A stretch of DNA of 7,509 nucleotides from NCBI GenBank assembly GCA_003445715.1, contig DMCS01000063.1:1-7509 (forward strand), given 5' to 3'. This document shows, in pieces, positions 1 through 5,438 of the stretch. A model generated the notes under the pieces. It worked only from the letters and a program-made list of their open reading frames with translations, was not told the DNA's origin and did no database searches. Positions within the stretch are counted from its first letter, which is position 1. Every line of letters starts with the position of its first letter. The stretch is from Candidatus Mesolinea sp. GTDB lineage: Bacteria > Chloroflexota > Anaerolineae > Anaerolineales > Anaerolineaceae. Both the position numbers and the translations under genes were made by a program.

Positions 1-37
1 ATGAACTTTTGAAACAGTAACCCTAGTCATCGTTTGC

Positions 38-66
38 TTGACACTGCCTGGCCAAATATATATAAT
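38..66 (+). promoter_or_regulatory. sigma70-type promoter of tRNA-Asn
   Basis: TTGACA at 38-43 and TATAAT at 61-66 are both perfect consensus boxes, separated by the ideal 17 bases. Transcription should start near 72-74, only a few bases before the tRNA begins at 78, which fits a strong stable-RNA promoter with almost no leader. Nothing else in the window matches the consensus this well. Confidence 0.9.
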
Positions 67-77
67 ATTTATTGCCT

Positions 78-150
78 TCCCTGGTAGCTCAATTGGCAGA
101 GCGGGCGGCTGTTAACCGCTAGGTTAGAGGTTCGAGTCCTCTCCGGGGAG
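78..150 (+). tRNA. tRNA-Asn (anticodon GTT)
   Basis: A complete 73-base cloverleaf can be folded by eye. The acceptor stem TCCCTGG (78-84) pairs with CCGGGGA (143-149), and G150 is the discriminator base. The D arm is GCTC/GAGC (87-90, 99-102). The anticodon stem is GGCGG/CCGCT (104-108, 116-120) around loop CTGTTAA, with anticodon GTT at 111-113, which reads AAC/AAU. The T arm is AGAGG/CCTCT around TTCGAGT (131-137). The 3' CCA is not encoded and must be added by the nucleotidyltransferase. It has its own promoter upstream and a terminator directly downstream, so it can be a single-gene transcript. Confidence 0.97.
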
Positions 151-162
151 CTGAGGATTTGC

Positions 163-192
163 AAAGTCTCTGGATAGACCAGAGACTTTTTT
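163..192 (+). terminator. intrinsic terminator after tRNA-Asn
   Basis: An 11-base perfect inverted repeat (163-173 with 179-189) encloses a 5-base loop at 174-178. It ends in a run of six T at 187-192. It lies 12 bases after the tRNA-Asn 3' end. Its 3' arm occupies the place where a -35 box for tRNA-Lys would be expected. Confidence 0.88.
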
Positions 193-204
193 CAAGCCGG
201 GATA

Positions 205-213
205 TGCTATAAT
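205..213 (+). promoter_or_regulatory. extended -10 promoter of tRNA-Lys
   Basis: TATAAT at 208-213 is preceded by TGC at 205-207, an extended -10 element. It lies 12 bases before the tRNA-Lys 5' end at 226. No good -35 box exists at 16-18 bases upstream, since that position is the T-rich arm of the preceding terminator. The extended TG motif may make up for this. Read-through from the tRNA-Asn promoter is an alternative source of transcript. Confidence 0.72.
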
Positions 214-225
214 TTAGTTGCACAT

Positions 226-298
226 GGCCCTGTAGCTCAATTGGCAGAGCAAGCGCCTCTTAAGCGTTAGGTTCTGGGTTCGAGTCCCAGCAGGGTCA
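226..298 (+). tRNA. tRNA-Lys (anticodon CTT)
   Basis: A complete 73-base cloverleaf is visible. The acceptor GGCCCTG (226-232) pairs with CAGGGTC (291-297), with one G-T wobble, and A298 is the discriminator. The D arm is GCTC/GAGC (235-238, 247-250). The anticodon stem is AGCGC/GCGTT (252-256, 264-268) around CTCTTAA, with anticodon CTT at 259-261, which reads AAG. The T arm is CTGGG/CCCAG around TTCGAGT (279-285). CCA is not encoded. Its 3' third, from about 269 through the acceptor strand and the T-rich trailer, is repeated twice more downstream in degenerate form. Confidence 0.97.
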
Positions 299-320
299 TT
301 TTCCATTTAATATTAATAAA

Positions 321-396
321 AGGTTCTGGGTTCGAGTCCTTTACAGGAGGCTACGCACCCCTTTTCAGGGGGCTGCGCACTCCCAGCAGGGTCATT
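321..396 (+). repeat. tRNA-Lys 3'-end copy, interrupted
   Basis: Positions 321-339 repeat the start of the tRNA-Lys T arm (269-287) exactly. Positions 381-396 repeat its T-stem 3' strand, acceptor strand and the first bases after it. Between them about 41 bases (340-380) have been inserted, carrying two copies of a GGCTNCGCAC motif. No D arm, anticodon arm or 5' acceptor strand is present, so this is not a tRNA gene. The 5' junction lies 52 bases after the equivalent point in tRNA-Lys, and the TTTAATATT spacer on each side is also shared, which suggests tandem duplication followed by an insertion. Confidence 0.85.
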
Positions 397-581
397 TCCT
401 TGTTTAATATTCAAATCAGAGGTTCTGGGGGCTTCGCACTCCCAGCAGGGTCATTTTTATATAAACTTGCTCTCGCCGATCTCTGAGTGCATAGCCTGCC
501 CATAGGGCACCGAGCGAGGAACTTGACCGCAGGTCTCACAGGCCTTACCTGGTAGGGAGAGTGCGCAGCCTGCCCGTATGG
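349..581. repeat. Five copies of a GGCTNCGCACTCCC-like motif
   Basis: Copies on the plus strand lie at 349-361 (GGCTACGCACCCC), 371-384 (GGCTGCGCACTCCC) and 430-443 (GGCTTCGCACTCCC). Copies in the opposite orientation lie at 485-496 and 559-570, read on the plus strand as GAGTGCATAGCC and GAGTGCGCAGCC. The two inverted copies extend into a longer imperfect direct repeat (485-506 and 559-581), both continuing with TGCCC. Together with the two tRNA-Lys fragments this accounts for most of the gene-free stretch 299-654. The remainder shows no recognisable gene. The motif may be a REP-like dispersed element, but its genome-wide copy number cannot be judged here. Confidence 0.72.
420..456 (+). repeat. 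tRNA-Lys 3'-end copy with altered T loop
   Basis: The sequence AGGTTCTGGG at 420-429 and TCCCAGCAGGGTCATTTT from 440 match the tRNA-Lys T stem, acceptor 3' strand and trailer. The T-loop bases TTCGAG are replaced by GGCTTCGCAC (430-439), while the two T-stem strands CTGGG and CCCAG are kept and can still pair. It lacks the rest of a tRNA. The replacement belongs to the same motif family as the bases inserted in the preceding copy. Confidence 0.83.
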
Positions 582-654
582 TCCCATGAAAAAATTAGGC
601 TTGTCCTTTGAGCTGTTCATAATCAGCTAAAATTGTGCTCAGAGGAGGTTCTCT

Positions 655-1041
655 ATGCAGCTTGCCCACATTGCTCTCTACGTGCAGGACCTGGAAGGGA
701 TGAAGGATTTTTACGTCCAGTACTTCGATGCCAGCGCCAACACAAAATATCACAATCCCAAAACCGGCCTGCAAACCTATTTCCTCAGCTTTTCTGACGG
801 CGCTCGGCTGGAGTTGATGACCCGCCCTGAACTGACGCCGCACCCGCAGCAAGATGCACCTGCCGCCGGCTATAACCACATAGCCTTTATGCTAGGCAGC
901 CGCGAGCGCGTGGACGCCCTCGCTCAGGAGCTATCCCTCGCCGGCTGCCCTATCCTCAGCGGCCCGCGCGTCACCGGCGATGGCTACTATGAAGCCAGCC
1001 TGTTGGACCCAGAAGGGAACTTGCTGGAGCTGGTTGCCTAA
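655..1041 (+). CDS. VOC superfamily protein (glyoxalase/bleomycin resistance/dioxygenase fold)
   Basis: The 128-residue product is the usual length of a single-chain VOC protein made of two paired beta-alpha-beta-beta-beta modules. It begins with QLAHIALYVQDLEGMKDFY, typical of the first module, and the second begins at YNHIAF (73-78). The four positions used for metal binding in glyoxalase I-like members can be assigned to H5, E53 (in RLELM), H75 and E125 (in NLLELV), so a divalent metal site is plausible. The C-terminal DPEGNLLEL is a hallmark of the family. Members act on very different substrates, such as methylglyoxal-glutathione, catechols or antibiotics, and the substrate cannot be told here. 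The start is supported by GGAGG at 644-648, six bases before ATG. It sits 150 bases before hutU, which has its own promoter, so co-transcription is uncertain. A weak -10-like CATAAT lies at 618-623. Confidence 0.9.
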   Translation: MQLAHIALYVQDLEGMKDFYVQYFDASANTKYHNPKTGLQTYFLSFSDGARLELMTRPELTPHPQQDAPAAGYNHIAFMLGSRERVDALAQELSLAGCPILSGPRVTGDGYYEASLLDPEGNLLELVA

Positions 1042-1078
1042 GCATCTTGATTAAACCAATCCTGTAGATTAAATCAAG
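1042..1078 (+). other. Nested dyad after the VOC gene
   Basis: CTTGATT (1046-1052) pairs with AATCAAG (1072-1078). Inside it AATC (1058-1061) pairs with GATT (1067-1070) around CTGTA. The stem is AT-rich and no T run follows directly, so it is a poor intrinsic terminator. It could stabilise the 3' end of the VOC transcript or be chance. Confidence 0.3.
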
Positions 1079-1124
1079 TGAGCTCGCAGCAGGAGAGGTA
1101 ACCCCATTCTTTTTATCCCCCTCT

Positions 1125-1143
1125 CAGGCTGGCAGGCAGCCTG
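1125..1143. promoter_or_regulatory. Inverted repeat overlapping the hutU -35 box
   Basis: CAGGCT (1125-1130) and AGCCTG (1138-1143) form a perfect 6-base inverted repeat with a 7-base spacer, covering the -35 region of the hutU promoter. The position suits a repressor or activator site. A short dyad like this can also arise by chance, and no regulator gene is present in the window. Confidence 0.35.
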
Positions 1144-1157
1144 CGCTGATGTATAAT
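1129..1157 (+). promoter_or_regulatory. Promoter of hutU
   Basis: A perfect -10 box, TATAAT, lies at 1152-1157. CTGGCA at 1129-1134 matches four of six positions of the -35 consensus at the ideal 17-base spacing. The predicted start of transcription, near 1164, leaves a leader of about 28 bases containing the ribosome binding site AGGAGG at 1177-1182. Confidence 0.7.
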
Positions 1158-1191
1158 CAGCTTAATTCTTAGTTTCAGGAGGACTCACCAT

Positions 1192-2847
1192 ATGTCTGAT
1201 CCAAGAGCCGTCCGTGCACCGCGCGGCAAACAACTCACCTGCAAAAACTGGCAAATCGAAGCGGCTTACCGCATGATCCAAAACAACCTCGACCCGGAAG
1301 TAGCCGAGAAGCCTGAAGACCTGGTGGTCTATGGCGGCAGGGGGCAAGCTGCCCGCTCCTGGGAAGCTTTCGATGCTATCTTAGCCTCCCTGCGCGGGCT
1401 CAACGAAGACGAAACCCTGCTGGTGCAATCGGGCAAGCCGGTGGCAATCTTCAAAACCCATCCCGACGCGCCGCGTGTGCTCATCGCCAACTCCAACTTA
1501 GTTCCCCACTGGGCAACGCAAGCGCATTTCGATGAGCTGGCAGCCAAAGGTCTGATCATGTACGGTCAAATGACCGCCGGTTCTTGGATTTATATCGGCA
1601 CACAAGGCATCCTTCAGGGCACCTACGAAACGTTAGGCTCGCTAGCCCATAAGCGCGGTTGGCCCTCGCTGAAGGGTAAGTTTGTGCTCACCGCCGGCTT
1701 GGGCGGGATGGGCGGTGCTCAGCCACTGGCTATCACCATGAACGAAGGTGTCGGCTTGATCGTGGAGGTTGATCGCGAGCGCGCCCAACGCCGTTTGGAG
1801 ATCGGCTATGTGGACGCCGTCTCGGATAACTTGGAAGAAGCCATGACCATGGTAGAAGAAGCACAACAGCAGGGGTTACCCAAGTCCATCGGGCTGATTG
1901 GCAACGCCGCTGACATCTACCCTGAGCTGGCGTTGCGCGGCGTCATCCCCGATGTGGTCACCGATCAGACGCCGGCGCACGATTTGCTCAGCTACGTGCC
2001 CAGCGGGCTTTCGGTGGAGGAAGCTGCCCAGCTGCGCAAAGCCGACCCGCAGCGCTATGCTGACTTAGCGGCGCAATCGATCGCCAAGCACGTTGAGGCG
2101 ATGCTCGCCTTCCAGAAGAAAGGCGCTGAGGTATTTGACTATGGCAACAACATCCGCCAGCGCGCTTTTGACGCCGGCGTGAAGGACGCATTCGCCTTCC
2201 CTGGGTTTGTGCCAGCCTATATCCGCCCGCTCTTCTGCGAAGGCAAAGGACCTTTCCGCTGGGTGGCGCTCTCCGGTGACCCAGAAGATATCTACCGCAC
2301 GGATGAAGCCATCGCGGAGCTTTTCCCCGAAAATGAGCATCTCTTGCGCTGGCTGCGCATGGCACGCGAGAAAGTGCCCTTCCAGGGTTTGCCAGCGCGC
2401 ATCTGCTGGTTAGGCTATGGCGAACGCGCCCAGGCTGGCTTGGCTTTCAACCGCCTGGTAGCTGAGGGTAAAATCAACGCACCCATCGTTATCGGCAGAG
2501 ACCATCTGGATGCTGGGTCGGTAGCATCCCCCAACCGCGAGACAGAATCTATGCGCGATGGTAGCGATGCTATCAGCGACTGGCCTATTCTGAATGCGCT
2601 CATCAATGCAGTTTGCGGCGCTACCTGGGTGTCTTTCCACCATGGCGGCGGCGTCGGCATCGGCTTTAGCCAGCACGCCGGCCAGGTGATCGTGGCAGAT
2701 GGCACACCCGAAGCTGCTGTGCGCCTGCAGCGCGTGCTCACCGTGGACCCAGGACTAGGTGTGGTGCGGCATGCCGATGCCGGCTACCCTGAAGCCATCC
2801 GCTTTGCCCGTGAGCATGGCATCCGCATGCCCATGCTGCCCGAGTAG
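1192..2847 (+). CDS. hutU: Urocanate hydratase (urocanase, EC 4.2.1.49)
   Basis: Urocanase adds water to urocanate to give 4-imidazolone-5-propionate, the second step of histidine degradation. It works in the cytoplasm with tightly bound NAD+ acting as an electrophile. The 551 residues match the family's usual length of about 550-560. The glycine-rich stretch AGLGGMGGAQPLA (168-180) lies in the NAD-binding domain. The urocanase signature FQGLPARICWLGYGERA contains the conserved active-site cysteine, here C405. HGGGVGIGFSQHAG (from H484) is also characteristic, as is YGGRGQAARSWEAF near residue 47. No key residue looks missing. The start is set by AGGAGG (1177-1182), nine bases before ATG. The usual partners hutH, hutI and a formimidoylglutamate hydrolase are not in the window. 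Two small membrane-protein genes follow, the first after only six bases. Confidence 0.97.
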   Translation: MSDPRAVRAPRGKQLTCKNWQIEAAYRMIQNNLDPEVAEKPEDLVVYGGRGQAARSWEAFDAILASLRGLNEDETLLVQSGKPVAIFKTHPDAPRVLIANSNLVPHWATQAHFDELAAKGLIMYGQMTAGSWIYIGTQGILQGTYETLGSLAHKRGWPSLKGKFVLTAGLGGMGGAQPLAITMNEGVGLIVEVDRERAQRRLEIGYVDAVSDNLEEAMTMVEEAQQQGLPKSIGLIGNAADIYPELALRGVIPDVVTDQTPAHDLLSYVPSGLSVEEAAQLRKADPQRYADLAAQSIAKHVEAMLAFQKKGAEVFDYGNNIRQRAFDAGVKDAFAFPGFVPAYIRPLFCEGKGPFRWVALSGDPEDIYRTDEAIAELFPENEHLLRWLRMAREKVPFQGLPARICWLGYGERAQAGLAFNRLVAEGKINAPIVIGRDHLDAGSVASPNRETESMRDGSDAISDWPILNALINAVCGATWVSFHHGGGVGIGFSQHAGQVIVADGTPEAAVRLQRVLTVDPGLGVVRHADAGYPEAIRFAREHGIRMPMLPE

Positions 2848-2853
2848 ACTCTT

Positions 2854-3237
2854 ATGCAGAAAAAAGGTACGCGGATTCTGCTTTTTATCGTGATGATTGC
2901 CGTCGGCACGGGCGCCGGCTTGGCTTATGGCTGGCTGCTCAAGCCAGCTGCTGCTCCGCAAGAGGCTGACCTATCGCGCCTTCGGGCAGACTTCAAGACT
3001 GACCTGGTGCTCATGGCTGCCGAGCAATTTGCCGAAACGCAAGATCCATTGCTGGCGCTCGACGAACTGGCGAAGGTGGAGCCCCAAGATCCGTATTCCT
3101 TGCTGGTGAATGCGATTAACTACGCTCAAGGGGTCGGCTACCAACCAGAGGACTTATCCAAAATGCAGGCTTTGATCGAAGCCATTGACCCGGCTATTTA
3201 CCGGCAGTGGGAAACAGGCCACAACGATGGAAACTAA
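2854..3237 (+). CDS. Small membrane-anchored protein, function unknown
   Basis: I do not recognise this 127-residue protein as a named family. A basic N-terminus (MQKKGTR) is followed by one hydrophobic segment at about 8-29, then an Ala/Pro-rich linker and a probably helical domain (about 40-115) rich in Leu, Ala, Asp and Glu. The layout predicts an N-in, C-out single-pass protein. Residues 50-80 resemble the next gene's product: an ungapped alignment with its residues 49-79 shares 11 of 31 positions, including the DP at the end of the block. A TPR-like pair of helices is possible but unproven. The gene starts six bases after the hutU stop and has no clear Shine-Dalgarno sequence, so its translation probably depends on ribosomes finishing hutU. 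Whether it has anything to do with histidine breakdown is unknown. Confidence 0.8.
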   Translation: MQKKGTRILLFIVMIAVGTGAGLAYGWLLKPAAAPQEADLSRLRADFKTDLVLMAAEQFAETQDPLLALDELAKVEPQDPYSLLVNAINYAQGVGYQPEDLSKMQALIEAIDPAIYRQWETGHNDGN

Positions 3238-3574
3238 AAACACCAGCCCTTGGTTCTTGCTGACCGGTTTGATTATCGGCTTAGCAATTGGTTTGATTAT
3301 CGCGCTGCTGATTTTGCCCGTCGAGCAGCAAGTTGCCTTGCCCGCTGAGCTGAGCCCAGCCGCTAAAGCAGATTACCGCTTAATGATTGCGCGCGCCTAT
3401 CAAGCCAACGCAGATCTGCTGCGTGCACAAAGCCGCTTAGCCTTACTTGCTGACCCCGACCCGGTAGGTGCTCTTACGATCCAAGCCCAGGCGCTGTTAG
3501 CTGAGGGCGGCGCGGATGTTGACGCCCGCGCGTTAGCTGACCTCGCTGAGCAGTTGCAAAAAGCCACCCCTTAA
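3227..3574 (+). CDS. Small membrane-anchored protein, paralogue of the preceding gene
   Basis: The product is 115 residues from ATG 3227. An in-frame ATG at 3185 would give 14 extra residues (MTRLFTGSGKQATT) lying inside the upstream gene. I prefer 3227 because it gives an 11-base overlap typical of coupled genes and puts the membrane segment close to the N-terminus. There is one hydrophobic segment at about 9-31, rich in Ile, Leu and Gly, then an Ala/Leu-rich helical domain with DPDP at 76-79. Its similarity to the upstream protein around residues 49-79 suggests tandem duplication and divergence. No enzyme motif or cysteine is seen. No strong Shine-Dalgarno sequence precedes the start. It is the last gene before the hairpin at 3601-3623. 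Confidence 0.78.
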   Translation: METKNTSPWFLLTGLIIGLAIGLIIALLILPVEQQVALPAELSPAAKADYRLMIARAYQANADLLRAQSRLALLADPDPVGALTIQAQALLAEGGADVDARALADLAEQLQKATP

Positions 3575-3600
3575 AGAATTAATGTGGCATCATAAACAAA

Positions 3601-3623
3601 CAGGCGGATCGACAATCCGCCTG
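3601..3623. terminator. Bidirectional terminator hairpin between convergent genes
   Basis: A perfect 9-base stem (CAGGCGGAT at 3601-3609, ATCCGCCTG at 3615-3623) encloses loop CGACA. On the minus strand it is followed by the T-rich TTTGTTTATG. On the plus strand it is followed by a weaker T-rich tract ending in AATTTTA. It lies between the ends of two converging transcription units, at 3574 on the plus strand and 3644 on the minus strand, so it probably serves both. Confidence 0.85.
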
Positions 3624-3643
3624 ATGCTTAATTTTATGAAAAG

Positions 3644-5059
3644 TTACGGCAACGTGTTGCTGGCTGCCCAATCATCGCCCAGCTCTACCACGATATCCAC
3701 CGTCGCAGCGGGGTCATAGGCATAGATAATATTGGACGAAGAGGTAATCTTGAGCAAATCCACAAGGTAACGCAGCGTGTAGGGCTTGCTGCCATAAAGC
3801 GTAACGCGCGAGTAGACCTGATAGCTTGCATTGGTTACTTCAACAACATTGATGCCCTGCCCATTAAGATACTCGCTGGTGCGCTCAGCCAAGCCAGCGC
3901 TGGAAGAGGCATTGCGCACCTCAACGTTAGCGTGTTCATCTTGCAAGATGGCTTGGATATCTTGAGGGCTGGAGCTAGGACTTGATGTTTGCCCATAAAA
4001 GATTTCATCGCGCAGTTCACGGATTTTATCCGGAATTGGGCGCAAAATTTCTAATCCGGTGGGGGATTTGCCGAAATTGACATATTTCCCATCGATCACA
4101 GCCTGCTTGATTTGGTCGCGAGGGACCTCAAATATTTTTTGAGCCAACTGAATCGTCTGCTGTAGCGTGAGGTTGGTCCTGATTCCAGCGGAAAGGTCAG
4201 CATAAATCTCGTTGGCATTAGCAATTAAAGTGGGCATCATATTAAAGTCCAGGATGCGGTCGCGAATGGCTAAGATTACCTGCTGTTGACGCTGTGCTCG
4301 GTCAAAATCGCCGCCTTCCGTATTCCGCATGCGCACGTAAGCTAATGCTAATTCGCCTGGCAAGGTTACAACGCCCGGATCAACCCATACTGACCTTTGA
4401 GTGCCAACGATATCTAATTGCATACGATAGGGAACATTTACTTTGACCCCTTCTATATGGTCAACAAACTTGATGAATGCCTCAAAGTCAATTTGAGCAT
4501 AGTATTGAATCGGCACACCTAACAAGTCTTCTACCGTTCTGACTGCCAAAGCCGGCCCACCACCAGGCAGCTTATAAGTTTCGCCAATACTATAGGCGGT
4601 GTTGATTTTGCCATAGTCAGATCCAGGAATCTTTACCCACAAATCCCGTGGGATAGAGATCATCCCTGCGGTGAGGTTCACAGGGTCTAAGGTGAACAGG
4701 ATCATGGTATCGGTGCGAGGGGCTTTATCTTCTAAGTCGCGCGCATCTAAACCCAAAATGAGAATGTTTACGCGGCTTTTCCCATCCCAAGGTTCCGGTA
4801 TTTCTAAGATGGGTTGCAGCGTTGCCGTCGGGAGACCGTTTTCAGCCCCTGGCGTGGCGTTAGGGTCCAGTGTGCTCTCGGGGAGGACGGGTACGCCTGG
4901 CAGGTTGACGATAGTCATGCCGGCAACAAAATTGCTGCTGAAATTCCCCAAGGCAATCCCGCCCACCAAGCCTAATAAAACCAAAACGCTCACAATGATT
5001 TGCGTCTTACGATCTTTAGGCAAGGCGTTTTTAATCTTTTCAAAGAAATTTTTCATCAT
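3644..5059 (-). CDS. LCP (LytR-CpsA-Psr) family protein with C-terminal LytR_C domain
   Basis: LCP proteins move undecaprenyl-phosphate-linked glycopolymers, such as teichoic acids, capsule or arabinogalactan, onto peptidoglycan on the outer face of the membrane. This 471-residue protein has a short cytoplasmic tail, a membrane segment at about 20-39 and a Pro/Thr-rich linker. The LCP domain spans about 95-270: ILGLDAR (101-107), RTDTM (115-119), ISIPRDLW (134-141), KINTAYS (151-157) and YVRMRNTEGGDFDRAQRQQ (241-259). The conserved Arg and Asp residues that bind the pyrophosphate lipid and metal (R115, D117, R138, R243, D253, R254) are present. After a Ser/Pro-rich linker (358-365), residues 378-458 fit the LytR_C domain (VEVRNASSSAGLAERTSEYL). 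The start is ATG 5059, with a second ATG immediately after and only a weak AGAGA upstream. It follows the Trm112-like gene by 50 bases. The polymer it transfers cannot be inferred. Confidence 0.94.
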   Translation of the reverse strand: MMKNFFEKIKNALPKDRKTQIIVSVLVLLGLVGGIALGNFSSNFVAGMTIVNLPGVPVLPESTLDPNATPGAENGLPTATLQPILEIPEPWDGKSRVNILILGLDARDLEDKAPRTDTMILFTLDPVNLTAGMISIPRDLWVKIPGSDYGKINTAYSIGETYKLPGGGPALAVRTVEDLLGVPIQYYAQIDFEAFIKFVDHIEGVKVNVPYRMQLDIVGTQRSVWVDPGVVTLPGELALAYVRMRNTEGGDFDRAQRQQQVILAIRDRILDFNMMPTLIANANEIYADLSAGIRTNLTLQQTIQLAQKIFEVPRDQIKQAVIDGKYVNFGKSPTGLEILRPIPDKIRELRDEIFYGQTSSPSSSPQDIQAILQDEHANVEVRNASSSAGLAERTSEYLNGQGINVVEVTNASYQVYSRVTLYGSKPYTLRYLVDLLKITSSSNIIYAYDPAATVDIVVELGDDWAASNTLP

Positions 5060-5109
5060 ATCTCTAAATAAGCCGCTCGGCAGCTAATCCCGGGCGCAGT
5101 CTTTTTTCG

Positions 5110-5331
5110 CTAACTTTCTTGCGGAGGAGGGACAGGTAAATCCTCTTTTTTGCTTTGCTGCCACTTGGTGCCCTCATCAATGAGCATTACCGGGATATCA
5201 TCCCAGATCGGGTACTTGCGATTGCAATCTTGGCAGATGAGCCAGGTTTCTTGGTAGAGTTCTAAGGCGCCCTTTTCCTCTTTGACGCAGACCGGGCAGC
5301 GTAAAAGTTCGAGTAATTCTTGATTAATCAC
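5110..5331 (-). CDS. Trm112-like zinc-ribbon protein (UPF0434-type)
   Basis: The 73-residue product starts INQELLELLRCPVC and has two cysteine pairs: CPVC near residue 12 and CQDC near residue 33, followed by RKYPIWDDIPVMLIDEG. This is the standard Trm112/YcaR pattern, a small zinc ribbon ending in a conserved YPI-DDIPVML segment. In eukaryotes and archaea Trm112 is an activating partner of several methyltransferases. The role of the bacterial relatives is mostly unsettled. The start codon is GTG at 5331-5329, chosen because GGAGG (5340-5336) lies four bases upstream and no in-frame ATG occurs before mid-protein. The C-terminus adds a short Lys- and Pro-rich tail (about 60-73) beyond the core. 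It lies between two envelope genes on the same strand, 107 bases after the VanW gene. Confidence 0.9.
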   Translation of the reverse strand: MINQELLELLRCPVCVKEEKGALELYQETWLICQDCNRKYPIWDDIPVMLIDEGTKWQQSKKEDLPVPPPQES

Positions 5332-5393
5332 AGGTCCTCCAGTTTTTTCTCACAGGTTAAAACTACGAGCAGCGTTTATCTGCAGGTTTGCAT

Positions 5394-5402
5394 ATTTTAC
5401 CA
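5394..5402 (-). promoter_or_regulatory. Possible extended -10 promoter of the Trm112-like gene
   Basis: Read on the minus strand, TGG is followed by TAAAAT (5399-5394), an extended -10 element about 63 bases before the GTG start. There is no good -35 box. A 7-base inverted repeat, CATATTT (5391-5397) and AAATATG (5409-5415), overlaps it. Transcription of the gene from the upstream VanW promoter is also possible, as no clear terminator is seen after that gene. Confidence 0.35.
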
Positions 5403-5438
5403 TACGGCAAATATGGCAGTAGTTTGAGCCTAAAACGA

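Noticed and set aside
321..456. Additional tRNA genes
   Set aside because: Only T-arm and acceptor 3' sequences are present. There is no D arm, anticodon arm or 5' acceptor strand.
411..620. 69-residue open frame on the minus strand
   Set aside because: It is built from the tRNA-Lys fragment and the inverted GC-rich repeats, has no ribosome binding site of note and no recognisable domain.
299..654. attL/attR sites of an integrated element or a CRISPR array
   Set aside because: The tRNA-derived repeats are too close together to hold an element and no integrase is present. The motif copies are unevenly spaced and in both orientations, unlike CRISPR repeats.
1988..2365. 125-residue open frame on the minus strand inside hutU
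   Set aside because: It is Arg- and Pro-rich low-complexity translation antisense to a strongly conserved enzyme.
3185..3226. Upstream ATG for the second small membrane protein
   Set aside because: It would add 14 residues ahead of the membrane segment and lengthen the overlap to 53 bases. ATG 3227 gives a more usual overlap and N-terminus.
4671..5087. 138-residue open frame on the plus strand
   Set aside because: It is antisense to the LCP gene, which has all the family motifs. The plus-strand translation is rich in Ser, Lys and Arg without any domain.
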